From NCBI GenBank assembly GCA_021812735.1, contig JAKAMV010000048.1, forward strand, positions 1-22,437: 22,437 nucleotides of DNA, given 5' to 3'. Source of the stretch: Chloroflexota bacterium (GTDB taxonomy: Bacteria > Chloroflexota > Limnocylindria > Limnocylindrales > CSP1-4). Below are positions 1 through 9,200 of the stretch, piece after piece. The translations under genes and the position numbers were made by a program. Position 1 is the stretch's first letter. Each line of letters opens with the position of its first letter. The notes below the pieces were generated by a model. The model did not search any database. It saw only the letters and a program-made list of their open reading frames with translations, and was not told where the DNA came from.

Positions 1-2
1 TG

Positions 3-539
3 GAGTGGGGCAGGGCGACGGCGCCATCCGTCACCGAGCTCGCGGACCGCGCCGTCGCCGTCGGCGTCACCTCGAAGGTGTACGGGCTGGCTGGGCTGCG
101 GATCGGCTGGATCGTCACGGGCGATCGCGAGCTGCGGGCGCGGGCGCGGGCGATCAAGGACTACACGACGCTCTGCGCCGCGGGCCCGTCCGAGGTGCTG
201 GCGACCGTCGCGCTGCGGGCGGAACGGCTCCTGCGTGAGCGGACGCGCACGCGATGCGAGGCCAACATGGTGCGCCTCGAGGCGTTCGTCGCGCAGCACC
301 CGGAGCTCTTCGCGTGGCGACGGCCGGCGGCCACGACGGTCTCCGTCGCACGCCTCGCCGCGCCGCTCCTGGCGCGCCACGGTGGCGATCCCGAGGCTGT
401 GCTGGCGCACTGGCGGGACCGCGCCGGTGTGGTTGTCGCTCCCGGGCCGGCATTCGGGTGTGCGCCCGACCAGTTCAGGGTGGGCTTCGGTCGGGCAGAT
501 CTGCCGGAGGCGCTCGAGGCGCTGGCCGCGGTCGGCTGA
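3..539 (+). CDS. Class I/II PLP-dependent aminotransferase, C-terminal part (5' end outside window)
   Basis: The reading frame is open from the window edge, so the N-terminal half lies outside. The visible 178 residues begin just before the family's PLP-lysine signature: a Ser-Lys pair (lysine codon 75-77) followed by VYGLAGLRIGW, which matches the SK-x-GxxGxRxGW block of fold-type I aminotransferases. A conserved C-terminal region follows, with Arg in the QFRVGFGR stretch near residue 160, the position of the substrate-carboxylate arginine in this family. The protein is expected to be a cytosolic transaminase with pyridoxal phosphate bound to the lysine. The substrate cannot be told from this half; histidinol-phosphate-, aspartate- and alanine-type enzymes all share these motifs. 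About 100 bp separate it from the next gene, which has its own promoter-like hexamer. Confidence 0.85.
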   Translation, partial: EWGRATAPSVTELADRAVAVGVTSKVYGLAGLRIGWIVTGDRELRARARAIKDYTTLCAAGPSEVLATVALRAERLLRERTRTRCEANMVRLEAFVAQHPELFAWRRPAATTVSVARLAAPLLARHGGDPEAVLAHWRDRAGVVVAPGPAFGCAPDQFRVGFGRADLPEALEALAAVG

Positions 540-626
540 TGCCGACGCCCCTCGTTCGGGTAGCTGCGGGGCGCGGGCCACCCTCCGGCGGATAGTGCCC
601 AGTCCTACCCGCGGTCTCGGACGGGG

Positions 627-632
627 TACCCT
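627..632 (+). promoter_or_regulatory. -10-like hexamer TACCCT, probable leaderless promoter of the histidine kinase
   Basis: TACCCT sits 8 nt before the ATG at 641 and no Shine-Dalgarno sequence lies between them, so transcription would start at or next to the start codon. No convincing -35 element is visible 17 nt upstream. The same arrangement recurs at four other genes in this window. Confidence 0.45.
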
Positions 633-640
633 GTCAAGCC

Positions 641-1948
641 ATGCGACTCCGTCGGCGCTGGCTCGCGGTGATCGTGCCGATCGCGGTGGTCGGCGTGATC
701 GAGGTGGCCAGCGACAGCTTCCTCGACGAGATGCTGCCGTTCCCCCGCGACACCATCTTGGTGGTGGCGGTGGTGAGCGTCCTCGCCGTGGTGTACGGCC
801 GATATGCCTTCGGCGAGATCGATCGGCTGGCCGGGACGCTGCGCCAGCGCAACGCCGAGCTGGAGGAGCGGCACGCGGCGGCGGCGGCGCTCCACCGCGT
901 CAGCATGGCGGTGACCGCTCTCGCCGACATCGATGCCGTGCTGCGGGCCGTGGTGGACAACGCGCGCCGGCTTCTGGGCGCCGACGTAGCGGTCCTCGCG
1001 CTCGCCGACACGGACGGCGAGCTGCGCATGGCGGCGTGGAGCGGACCGGACGATGCGATCGATCCGCTTGGGGGGCAGCCGGGAGAGGACTTTCGGCGCT
1101 TCATCCGGACGGCCTACCTGGCCACCAACGTGGCCGCGCCGCTGCGGCTCGGCGATCGGACCGTCGGCACGCTGGCTGCGGCGGCGCGGACCGTCCGGGC
1201 CTACGGAGTGGATGACGTGGAGACGCTCTCCTCGCTGGCGAGCCAGGCGGCGATCGCTCTCGAGCACGACCGTCTTCAGCGTGAGCTGCGCGAGCTGGCC
1301 GTGCGCGGGGAACGCGAGCGCATCGCCCGCGAGATGCACGACGGCCTGGCGCAGGTCCTTGGGTACGTCAACATGAAGTCGCAGGCGGTCGAGGAACTCC
1401 TCGCAACGGGCCGCGTCGAGGCGGCGCGTGCCCAGCTGGCGGAGCTGGCCACCGCGGCGCGCTCGGTCTACGTCGACGTCCGCGAGGCGATCCTCGGTCT
1501 GACGAGCCCGATCCCCCCGGACCGGGGGCTAGTCGGGGCCCTGGAGGAGTACGCCGAACGCTTCTCCGAGGCGTCGAAACTGGTCACCCGTGTCGAGGCC
1601 ATGGACGACGCCCGCCGGCTGGTACTCGCTCCGGACGTCCAGGCGCAGGTCTTCCGCATCGTCCAGGAGGCGCTCACCAACGTGCGCAAGCACGCGGCGG
1701 CTCGACGTGTCCGGATCGCGCTGGACCTGGAGGCGGAGTGGCTGACGGTCCGCGTCGAGGACGATGGGCGTGGGATGGCGACGGTGACGGCCTCGCCCGG
1801 AGACTGGCCACACTACGGTCTGCGGACGATGCGGGAGCGGGCGGCCGCGGTGGGCGCGGCGTTGACGTTCGAACCGGTCGGGGGGCAGGGCACGCGAGTG
1901 ATCCTGCGCGTCCCGCGACTCGCTGCGACTGGGAGGGGAGTGACCTGA
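641..1948 (+). CDS. Sensor histidine kinase, NarL/DegS type, with GAF-like domain
   Basis: This 435-residue protein starts with a hydrophobic segment (residues 7-20), a short extracytoplasmic stretch and a second segment (39-53). A coiled coil (58-90) and a GAF-like region (about 95-210) follow. Residues 223-285 form a HisKA_3 dimerisation domain with the phospho-acceptor His233 in REMHDGLAQ. The HATPase_c domain has the N box QEALTNVRKHA (Asn347), the G1 box DDGRGM (374-379) and a G2-type YGLRTMRERA. It should autophosphorylate in response to a membrane or small-molecule signal and pass the phosphate to the regulator encoded immediately downstream. The sensed signal is unknown. The ATG at 641 has no Shine-Dalgarno sequence but follows a -10-like hexamer, which supports leaderless translation. 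The stop codon lies inside a 17-bp tandem duplication shared with the next gene's start. Confidence 0.93.
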   Translation: MRLRRRWLAVIVPIAVVGVIEVASDSFLDEMLPFPRDTILVVAVVSVLAVVYGRYAFGEIDRLAGTLRQRNAELEERHAAAAALHRVSMAVTALADIDAVLRAVVDNARRLLGADVAVLALADTDGELRMAAWSGPDDAIDPLGGQPGEDFRRFIRTAYLATNVAAPLRLGDRTVGTLAAAARTVRAYGVDDVETLSSLASQAAIALEHDRLQRELRELAVRGERERIAREMHDGLAQVLGYVNMKSQAVEELLATGRVEAARAQLAELATAARSVYVDVREAILGLTSPIPPDRGLVGALEEYAERFSEASKLVTRVEAMDDARRLVLAPDVQAQVFRIVQEALTNVRKHAAARRVRIALDLEAEWLTVRVEDDGRGMATVTASPGDWPHYGLRTMRERAAAVGAALTFEPVGGQGTRVILRVPRLAATGRGVT

Positions 1949-1967
1949 TGAGGGGAGTGGCCTGATG
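1934..1967 (+). repeat. 17-bp tandem duplication of the kinase/regulator translational coupling site
   Basis: Two adjacent 17-bp copies, AGGGGAGTGACCTGATG (1934-1950) and AGGGGAGTGGCCTGATG (1951-1967), differ at one base. Each contains a Shine-Dalgarno-like AGGGGAG, a TGA and an overlapping ATG. The first TGA (1946-1948) ends the kinase. The first ATG (1948-1950) opens a five-codon frame (MRGVA) whose TGA (1963-1965) overlaps the regulator ATG (1965-1967). Confidence 0.9.
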
Positions 1968-2606
1968 CGGATCCTGCTGGCGGACGACCATGCGCTCTTC
2001 CGCGACGGCGTGGCGTCGCTGATCTCCGCCTGGGGACACGAGGTGGTGGGTCAAGCGGCCAACGGCGAGGAGGCCGTGGCGCTCGCCGATCGGCTGCGGC
2101 CGGACCTCGTTCTGATGGACGTGCGGATGCCCGGCCGGTCCGGGCTGGCCGCTACCCAGCAGATCAAGAGCGCCCACCCCGAGGTCGCGATCGTGATGCT
2201 CACCGTGAGCGAAGACGAGGAGGATCTCTTCACCGCGATCAAGGCGGGCGCGCAGGGTTACCTGCTGAAGAACCTCGAGAGCGCCCAGCTGCGCTCGATG
2301 CTGCAGGCGGTCGGCCGCGGCGAGGCGGCCATCACGCCGGCGACCGCGGCGCGCATCATCGACGAGTTCCTGCGCCCCGACCGGCCGCACCCGCCCGCCG
2401 ACCCGGACCGGCTGACCGAGCGCGAGATCGAGGTGCTGCGCCTCGTGACGCAGGGGCTGCGCAACAAGGAGATCGCCGCACGGCTCGGGATCACCGAGAA
2501 CACCGCGAAGTTCCACCTGAAGAACATCTTGGAGAAGCTGCACGCGCAGAGCCGGACCGAGCTGGCCGCGCGTGCCGTTCGCGAGGGACTCATCCCGGGC
2601 GACTGA
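1965..2606 (+). CDS. NarL/FixJ-family response regulator
   Basis: The protein has 213 residues: a receiver domain (1-120) with the acidic pair Asp7-Asp8, phospho-acceptor Asp52 (LVLMDVRMPG) and the conserved Thr and Lys in VMLTVSE and GYLLKN; a linker; and a LuxR-type helix-turn-helix (about 148-205) with LTEREIEVLRLVTQGLRNKEIA followed by TAKFHLKNILEKL. It is a DNA-binding transcription factor activated by the kinase encoded just upstream. The start is the second ATG of the duplicated coupling site, since only that one opens the full receiver domain. Its target genes are unknown. The redox operon starting 221 bp downstream on the same strand is the obvious candidate by position only. Confidence 0.95.
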   Translation: MRILLADDHALFRDGVASLISAWGHEVVGQAANGEEAVALADRLRPDLVLMDVRMPGRSGLAATQQIKSAHPEVAIVMLTVSEDEEDLFTAIKAGAQGYLLKNLESAQLRSMLQAVGRGEAAITPATAARIIDEFLRPDRPHPPADPDRLTEREIEVLRLVTQGLRNKEIAARLGITENTAKFHLKNILEKLHAQSRTELAARAVREGLIPGD

Positions 2607-2612
2607 GCCCGG
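2595..2612 (+). terminator. Weak hairpin overlapping the response regulator stop codon
   Basis: CCGGGC-GACTGA-GCCCGG forms a perfect 6-bp stem whose loop holds the TGA stop. No T-run follows, so intrinsic termination is uncertain. A 12-bp direct repeat (CGGCGCCCGACA, 2631-2642 and 2643-2654) lies just downstream. The rest of the 2607-2827 gap shows nothing else apart from the Shine-Dalgarno sequence of the next gene. Confidence 0.3.
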
Positions 2613-2815
2613 TGGGGCCCGCTCGGCAGGCGGCGCCCGACACGGCGCCCGACACGGCCCGGCGGGACCCGTCTCGACGTGGTGCGGCGCAGCGGTCCGA
2701 ACGGCCCGGGCCATCCGGCCCCGACCGCCTGCCCTGTCGAGCGCGCGCGTCCCCACTCGCTCGCGTGTGTGCCACGCGGCCGTCGCAGGCCATCCTCTGG
2801 GCGACGATCCGCACT

Positions 2816-2820
2816 GGAGG
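2816..2820 (+). promoter_or_regulatory. Shine-Dalgarno GGAGG deciding the start of the ferredoxin-flavoprotein gene
   Basis: GGAGG lies 7 nt before ATG 2828. The open frame extends upstream to 2612, but that part is low-complexity Arg/Pro/Ala sequence, while the ferredoxin domain begins right after 2828. The shorter start is therefore preferred. Confidence 0.8.
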
Positions 2821-2827
2821 TACGCCC

Positions 2828-4822
2828 ATGGGCTACCGCATCACGATCGCGACGGGTGGCTGCATCAACTGCGGCGTCTGTATGGACGTCTGTCCCGTCC
2901 AGGCGCTCGACATGACACGACCGGACCACGGCGGTATCGAGGCCGGCCCGTCCGGTGCCCTCCCGTTGCGCTGGATGATGGAGTACCCCACCCAGGTCGG
3001 CGAGTGCATCGGCTGCGGGATCTGCGTGCGGGAATGCCCCGTTCAGGTCGTGATGCTCGATGCCGTCGCCGGCCTGGCCCCGCTGGCCCCCCGCCAGGGG
3101 CCGCTCACGCGGCCCGTCGCCGCAGGCCAAGCGAACGGCTGGCTCCCGCTCTCCGAGGTGACGCGTGAGTCGCTCAAGCCCGACCACCCCGAGCCGTTCG
3201 AGCCCCTCTTCACGTGGCGCACGAGCGAACGGCCACAGCCGTGGCAGGCGTGGCGGACCATGGTCGACGCGGACCCGGATCCCAAGGCCCCTTGCCAGGC
3301 GGCGTGCCCGGCCGGCACCGACGCGGGCCGGTACGTCGGCCTGATCGCGCAGGGCCGCTTCGACGAGGCGTATGCCGTCGCCGCCGAGGTCAACCCGTTC
3401 CCATCGGTCTGCGGCTGGATCTGCACCGCGCCGTGCGAATCGGCGTGCCGCCGCGGCACCCTCGACGAGCCCGTCGCGATCCGCACCCTGAAGCGGTTCG
3501 CGGCTGAGCGCGGCAAGCTCCCGGCGGTCGCGCCGCCGCAGCGACGACGGCCGGAGCGGGTGGCGATCGTCGGCGGCGGTCCCGCCGGCATGTCGGCGGC
3601 GTACTACCTGGCGCGCCTCGGGTACGGCGTCACCGTCTTCGAGGCGATGCCCGTGCCCGGCGGCATGATGGCGATTGGGATCCCCTCGTACCGTCTGCCG
3701 CGGGAGGTCCTCCGCGAGGAGATCGACCGGATCGTGGGACTCGGCGTCGAGCTTCGCCTCGACAGCGCGATGGGACGTGATTTCAGCTTGAGCGACCTCG
3801 AGGCAGAGGGCTACAAGGCCGTGTTCCTCGCAACCGGGGCGTCGAAGAGCCGGCGGCTCGGTGTCCCGGGCGATCAGCTCCCCGGTGTCGTGCCCGCCAC
3901 GCTCTTCCTGAAGCAGGTCAACCTCGGTGAGGGCCCCCGCCTCTCCGGACCGGTGGTCGTGGTCGGCGGCGGCAGCACGGCGATGGACGCGGCACGCTCC
4001 GCGCTGCGCAGCGGCGCCGACTCCGTGACGGTGCTCTACCGTCGCGGCCGCGCCGAGATGCCGGCGCAGCGCGAGGAGGTCGAGGCTGCCGAGCGCGAGG
4101 GCGTTACGATCCGGACCGGCGTGGTGGTCGACGAGGTGCTGGGGAACGGCCGTGCCGGCTCGGTGCGCTGCCGGCTCCAGCAACCCACCGATCGCGTCGA
4201 GGGTGGCCGCACCGTCTGGGAGACCGTGGCCGGCAGCGAGTTCGAGTTCTCGTGCGCCACGATCCTCGTGGCGATCGGCGAGGAGCCCGACCCCTCGATC
4301 CTGCCGCCGGGCGCCGGCATCGAGGTCACGTCGTGGGCCGGCATCATGGCCGATCCGCGCACGCTCGCCACCGGGCGGGCGGGCGTCTTCGCGGGCGGCG
4401 ACGTCGTCTCGGGCCCTAAGACGGTGATCGACGCGGTGGCCAACGGCCGCCGGGCGGCCGCTTCGATCCACGAGTACCTCTCGGGCTCACGAAACGGCGA
4501 GGCCGAGATCTTCGCCGCGGTGCGCTATCGCACGGCGCCCGAACGCCAGCTTCGGCTCGACCTGGCCCCGCGCCCGCGCGCCCAGGTCGAGCACCCGGAC
4601 TACGTGCCAGGTTCGTTTACCGCCAACGAGCCCGGGTTCGACGAGGCGACGGCGCGGGCTGAGGCATCACGGTGCTTCCGCTGCGATGCCGTCTATCGCT
4701 GCGGCGTGGTGCAGGTCGTGTCGGGCCGCGGTCCGACCGACGTGCGGCCCGCCGTCCCCACGGCCGCCGCCGGCGCTCGTGCGCCGTCTCCCGTCCCGAC
4801 TATTGCAGGAGGTGACCGATGA
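2828..4822 (+). CDS. Two-[4Fe-4S] ferredoxin fused to a GltD-like FAD/NAD(P)H oxidoreductase
   Basis: This 664-residue soluble iron-sulfur flavoprotein has an N-terminal ferredoxin-like domain with two CxxCxxCxxxCP sets (Cys12, 15, 18, 22 and Cys60, 63, 66, 70). The GltD-type N-terminal cluster region follows (Cys156, 160, 195, 199, 203, 207). A first dinucleotide fold has VGGGPAGMSAA near 248-258 (FAD), and a second has VGGGSTAMDAA near 379-389 (NAD(P)H). The FAD-closing motif FAGGDVVSG is at 521-529. A C-terminal cysteine group (Cys616, 619, 625) resembles a partial extra cluster site. Relatives include glutamate synthase small subunit and NfnB-, PreT- and AegA-like proteins, which move electrons between NAD(P)H and iron-sulfur partners. 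No glutamate synthase large subunit is nearby. Instead the gene overlaps by 4 bp (ATGA) with the first of two membrane proteins, so a membrane redox role is inferred. The electron acceptor is unknown. Confidence 0.9.
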   Translation: MGYRITIATGGCINCGVCMDVCPVQALDMTRPDHGGIEAGPSGALPLRWMMEYPTQVGECIGCGICVRECPVQVVMLDAVAGLAPLAPRQGPLTRPVAAGQANGWLPLSEVTRESLKPDHPEPFEPLFTWRTSERPQPWQAWRTMVDADPDPKAPCQAACPAGTDAGRYVGLIAQGRFDEAYAVAAEVNPFPSVCGWICTAPCESACRRGTLDEPVAIRTLKRFAAERGKLPAVAPPQRRRPERVAIVGGGPAGMSAAYYLARLGYGVTVFEAMPVPGGMMAIGIPSYRLPREVLREEIDRIVGLGVELRLDSAMGRDFSLSDLEAEGYKAVFLATGASKSRRLGVPGDQLPGVVPATLFLKQVNLGEGPRLSGPVVVVGGGSTAMDAARSALRSGADSVTVLYRRGRAEMPAQREEVEAAEREGVTIRTGVVVDEVLGNGRAGSVRCRLQQPTDRVEGGRTVWETVAGSEFEFSCATILVAIGEEPDPSILPPGAGIEVTSWAGIMADPRTLATGRAGVFAGGDVVSGPKTVIDAVANGRRAAASIHEYLSGSRNGEAEIFAAVRYRTAPERQLRLDLAPRPRAQVEHPDYVPGSFTANEPGFDEATARAEASRCFRCDAVYRCGVVQVVSGRGPTDVRPAVPTAAAGARAPSPVPTIAGGDR

Positions 4823-5430
4823 CTCCGGATCAGGTCTCGGCGTTCTTCGACGCCGGGGAGAGTTTCGTGGAGGGGACCATCGCGGCCGCGCTGGTCGCCT
4901 TGTGGCTCCTCGTCGTGGCGCTGCACCTTGCGCGCCCGTACATGGTCACGAACTTGCGCAAGTTCACGCTCCGCCTGGGCGCGGATCTCTGGTGGATCAT
5001 CTACGTCGGCGCGCGCGACATCTTCCTCGTCCAGGTCTTCCTGGGCAGCTTCATCTTCTTCTACCCCGACGTCGTCAAGGGCCGGGACCTGCCGATCACG
5101 GGCGGGCTGGCGGCGGCCTGCGCGTTCGCCGTCCTCGTCATCAAGCTCGTCACGAAGGGGGACGCCGACCGGCGTTGGTTCCAGGTCCAGACGTTGCTGT
5201 TGGGGCTGGGGGCGACCCTCTACATCGTCCCATACCTCTTGGGCGTCCAGGTCACGCAGATCGGGACCCCGAGCGGCAACCAGCTGGCATCGATCTTCGT
5301 GAGCTCGATGAACACCAACTGGTCGCTGCCGCTCTCCTACATCTCGGCGGCGATCGTCGGCGCGCTTGGCCTCGTCGCCGTCGGCTACAACCTCCGCCAA
5401 ACCGTCAGCCGCCCGCGCGGCCACGCTTAG
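4819..5430 (+). CDS. Unknown five-helix membrane protein A (paralogue of the next gene)
   Basis: This 203-residue hydrophobic protein has about five predicted transmembrane segments (roughly 20-40, 57-82, 93-112, 123-142 and 170-190). I recognise no family. It aligns by eye over nearly its full length with the product of the next gene. Shared blocks are H(L/F)ARPY with His36, TLR-x-G-x-DxWW-xx-YV-xx-RD, LPIT, LVIKL, YIVP and NW-xx-PL. The conserved His at the end of helix 1 and the Asp/Arg-Asp pair beside helix 2 are candidate functional residues. The start ATG overlaps the stop of the ferredoxin-flavoprotein gene (ATGA, 4819-4822), which implies translational coupling and probably a common complex. 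A role as membrane anchor or quinone- or haem-contacting subunit is inference only. Confidence 0.85.
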   Translation: MTPDQVSAFFDAGESFVEGTIAAALVALWLLVVALHLARPYMVTNLRKFTLRLGADLWWIIYVGARDIFLVQVFLGSFIFFYPDVVKGRDLPITGGLAAACAFAVLVIKLVTKGDADRRWFQVQTLLLGLGATLYIVPYLLGVQVTQIGTPSGNQLASIFVSSMNTNWSLPLSYISAAIVGALGLVAVGYNLRQTVSRPRGHA

Positions 5431-5442
5431 GAGTCCAACGAG

Positions 5443-6150
5443 ATGAGTGCTGACGACCTCGCCAACGCCCTGGTCAGCGGCAGCGCCACATGGATGGTGC
5501 TCTCGCTCGCCGCGGTGCTGCCCATCCTGTGGGCGTTCACGCTGATCCTCCACTTCGCGCGACCGTACGTCGTGCGGTTCCTGCAGGGGCTCACCCTCCG
5601 CTTCGGCGGCGATGTCTGGTGGCTTAGCTACGTGCTGATCCGCGACGGCCTCATGATCGTGACGCTCGCGCTCAGCATGATCTTCCTGATGCCGAACCTG
5701 TACATCGGGCTCGGCCTGCCGATCACGGCACCGCTCGCGACGGTGATCCTCTTCTGGGCGTTGGTGATCAAGCTCACGCGCGACGCCGACGACGATCCGA
5801 TCGCGTTCCGCTGGGTGAGCATCCTGCTCGTGATCGCCTCGGTCTTCTACATCGTGCCGCAGATCTATGGGGTCGAGGCCGGGGACCAGGTCGATATCTG
5901 GAACAGCTTTGGCGGTCTCGGCTGGATCCCGAGCGCGCTGACCGCCCAGAACTCCAGCGCGAACTGGCTGAACCCGCTGGCTTGGCCGATCCTCGAGCTC
6001 TCGGTCGCGCTCTTCGGCTTGACCGGTGCCTATCTCTTCGTCCGGTTCCTGTCGCGGCTCGGGCGCGACGAGGCGTCGGGGGATGAGGCAGAGACCCCGC
6101 GAACGGCCTCCGGCGAGCTCACCTCCGCGCACCCCGGCACGGCTTCCTGA
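5443..6150 (+). CDS. Unknown five-helix membrane protein B (paralogue of the preceding gene)
   Basis: This 235-residue protein shares the blocks of its upstream neighbour: HFARPY with His37, LTLRFGGDVWWLSYVLIRD, GLPIT, ALVIKL, FYIVP and NWLNPL. It differs by a longer loop before the last helix (about 145-175) and a polar acidic C-terminal tail (205-235). Around five membrane helices are expected. A Shine-Dalgarno-like TAGGAG (5428-5433) overlaps the stop of the upstream gene, 9 nt before ATG 5443, so the three genes 2828-6150 form one operon. Tandem duplication followed by divergence, giving a heterodimeric membrane subunit, is the simplest reading. No known domain was recognised. The gene ends 74 bp from the convergent transporter gene. 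Confidence 0.85.
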   Translation: MSADDLANALVSGSATWMVLSLAAVLPILWAFTLILHFARPYVVRFLQGLTLRFGGDVWWLSYVLIRDGLMIVTLALSMIFLMPNLYIGLGLPITAPLATVILFWALVIKLTRDADDDPIAFRWVSILLVIASVFYIVPQIYGVEAGDQVDIWNSFGGLGWIPSALTAQNSSANWLNPLAWPILELSVALFGLTGAYLFVRFLSRLGRDEASGDEAETPRTASGELTSAHPGTAS

Positions 6151-6224
6151 CGGCCGCATCGGCGGGCGCACCCGGTGCTCCGGCCGTTGCGGATCGACTC
6201 CCGTCGGTCCCGCCCCTGCCCCCG

Positions 6225-9200
6225 CTACCGTCCCGTCCCGGCGGTTGCGTACCCCGTCAGCTCCACATACGCCTCGCCGCCGAGCGGCTGGCCGTCGCGC
6301 ACGGCCGAGACCACCTGCGACCCTTCCCAGTAGACGACGCCCGTCGTTGCGCGCGTGTCGAGCTCTTGGTCGGCGACCGTGGGCCGCAAGCGGATCGTCA
6401 GCCGCTCTGCAGGCAGGGTGATCGTCCAGCCGGCCGGGTACGTCACTTCCGTGCGCGGGCTCGTCCAGCGCCCCGTCACCTGCACAGCGAACGCCGATCG
6501 ATCCAGGTGCTGCGCGGAGCCGTCGGGTTGGACCAGCGTGCCGTAGACGAGCGGGTACGCGCCGGTGGCATCGCGCACGAGCGAGAGCGTCAGGTCCGTC
6601 CCGTCGGCCAGGTTCACCGCGAACCAGTCCCACCCACCGGCACCGACCGCGATGAAATTGCCCCACTGATGGTCGAACCACGCCTCTCCCCGGACCGCGA
6701 GCTGCCGCGCGCCGAGGGTGAGGACGCCCGCGGCTGCTAGCCGCGTGCGGGAGTAGTAATACGAGCCGCCAGCCGCGCCGAAGTCGATCCACCCGTCGCC
6801 GCCGTGGAGGACGGGGGGTCGGCCCTCGGCGTCGAGCCGGAGCTGCAGCCCGAAGCCGGCGGCTGCGCTGGTCGCGCTGATGATGTCGTGGCCGCCGATC
6901 CCTGCCATGATCCAGGGGGCGCCGATGGACGGCTGCGGCCCGGAGGAGGTCGACGACGGCCCGGACGCTCGTGCCGACGGACCGTTCGGTGGCGCGACCG
7001 AGATCTCGCTTGGGGCCCCGCGGATTCCAAGGGCAAACCCAGCGTCTGGGCCGATCCCGGGCGGCAGAGCCAGGGCACCGAGCGCCACCTTGGCATTTCC
7101 CTCCGCAGCGGGCGGCTGTCCCGCGGCCCCGGACACCTGTGCCGCTTCGACCAGGTCCACCTGCGGTCCGATCTCCGAGCGCTGGTCGTAGACGAAGCGG
7201 TGCCCCGTCTCGTCGGTCAGGGCGAGATGTGACGCCCACGAGACCGGGAACGCCCCCCGCTCCGCGCGGAAGATCACGAACTCGAAGCCGAAGCGTTGCC
7301 CCGAGACCGCCTGCAGGTGACCCGTGTAGTACCACCATTCGGTGAGCCGGTCGTGCGGCGCCTCGTCGCGTGGGAACGTGAGCGGCCGGGGATCGTGCGG
7401 GGGCGTAGAGAAAGGCGAGGTCGCTGGCAGCGCTGGACGGGGGGTCGGGTCGACGCCGAGCAGCCGTCCCTCGGGCGAGCACGCGGCGACGACGAGCGCG
7501 AGGACCGCCATCAGCGCCACCACCTGTAGGATCGCCGCCCCCTCGATGAGCGGGAGCCGCGACTCCACCCAGCGCGCCAGCCGCCGCGGAATCCACCAGT
7601 TCCAGTCGCCCAGCAGGCGCATCGTCGCCGGGACGAGCAGGGCTCGCACCACCGTCGCGTCGAGCGCCACCGCGATGGCGACGCCGAGCCCGAGCGCCTT
7701 GATCAGCACCACGTCGGCGAACGCGAACGACCCGGCTACCAAGACCACGATGAGCGCGGCGCTCGTCACGATGCGGCCCGACCGTTCGAGCCCCCGCGCC
7801 ACCGCTTCCCGGTTGTCGCCGGTTCGGTCGTAGACCTCTTTCATGCGGCTCAGCAGGAAGACCTCGTAGTCCATCGAGAGCCCGAAGAGGACACAGAAGA
7901 GGATCACCGGCTGTGTCGTCTCGACGAAGCCGAGCGGCTTGAACGCGAGCAACGCCGAGAGGTTCCCGTCTTGGAAGATCCAGACGAGCGCGCCGAAGCT
8001 CGCCACGATCGAGAGGCTGTTCATGACAAGCGCCTTGAGCGGCAACACCACGGAGCGCAGCAACAGGAACAGCACGAGGTAGGTCGTGAGCATGATGAAG
8101 AGGGCCGTGCGCGGGAACTCGGCGGCCACCGCGCTCACGACATCGGCCACGTCGGCGGCGCCCCCCGCGACCTGCACGGTGATGCCCGGCGGAGGGGCCA
8201 GCGCCGACGATGGGCTGCGCAGCTCGTCGACGAGCGCCCGGAAGGCGCTGCGGTTCGGGTCGAACGGCGTGTAGACGGAGAACGTGGTGAGGTCGCCGCG
8301 CGTGGTGGCGCGCAGCTCGTTTGCCGCGAAGCGGTCCGGTGGCCCACCCGGCGCCCCGTAGAGGAGCTGGTACTGCGCGCGCGTCAGCCGCCGGTCGAGA
8401 TCCATGATCCCCTCGACGCGCACCACGCGCGGGTCGGCCGCCAGGCGGCGCGACCAGTCGTAGAGCTTGCCGATGTTGGCCGGAGCGGTGACCGGACCCG
8501 TTGTGTGGATCGCGAGCACGAGCGGGTCGAACTCGCCCGGCCCGAATTCACGGACGAGCAGGTCGTAGGCCTGCCGTGAAGGGACGCGCTCGGGCAGGAT
8601 GCTCGCGTCGGGGGCGTTGAAGCGCGCGTGCAGGAACGGGGCGCCAAACAGCAGCAGGATCGCCAGTGTCGGGACGAAGACCCGCATCGGCCGCGCCATC
8701 ACCCAGCGGGCGAGCCGGCCCCAGACTCCCTCGCCCGCCGCGGCATCCGGGTGGCCGAGCCGTCGTACCGCCAACGCGTCGATGCGCGGGCCGGCGATCG
8801 TCAGCAGCGCCGGCAACAGGGTCATCGCCGCTGCCACGTCGAGCCCCACCACGATCGCGCCGGCGACGCCCACCGAGCGCAGGATCATGAACTCGAAGAG
8901 GACGAGGCCGCTCAGTCCGAGCAGCACCGTCAGCCCGCTGAAGAAGACCGCCCGCCCGGCCGATGCCACCGTCACAGCGACGGCCGACACGATGGCGTCG
9001 TGGTCGACCTGACCGTCCGGCAGCCGGCCACCGCCCCGCCGCGTCAATTCTTCGCGGAAGCGGCTGGTCATCAGCAGTGAATAGTCGACGCCGAGCCCGA
9101 GCCCCAGGAGCGTGGTCAGGTTCAACACGAAGATGCTCATCGGGGCCAGGCTGGCCAGCACGAAGATGATCGCGAGCGAAAGCGCGACGGCGGTGCCGCC

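Noticed and set aside
2258..4471. A 737-codon minus-strand open frame antisense to the response regulator and ferredoxin-flavoprotein
   Set aside because: The composition is His/Asp/Arg/Gly-rich with no recognisable motif; the plus-strand gene carries clear cysteine and nucleotide-binding motifs.
4693..7596. A 967-codon open frame on the minus strand covering the redox operon and the lipocalin region
   Set aside because: It lies antisense to well-supported genes and in another frame of the lipocalin gene; its product is Arg/Asp/Gln-rich low-complexity sequence with no domain. Long antisense frames are expected at this GC content.
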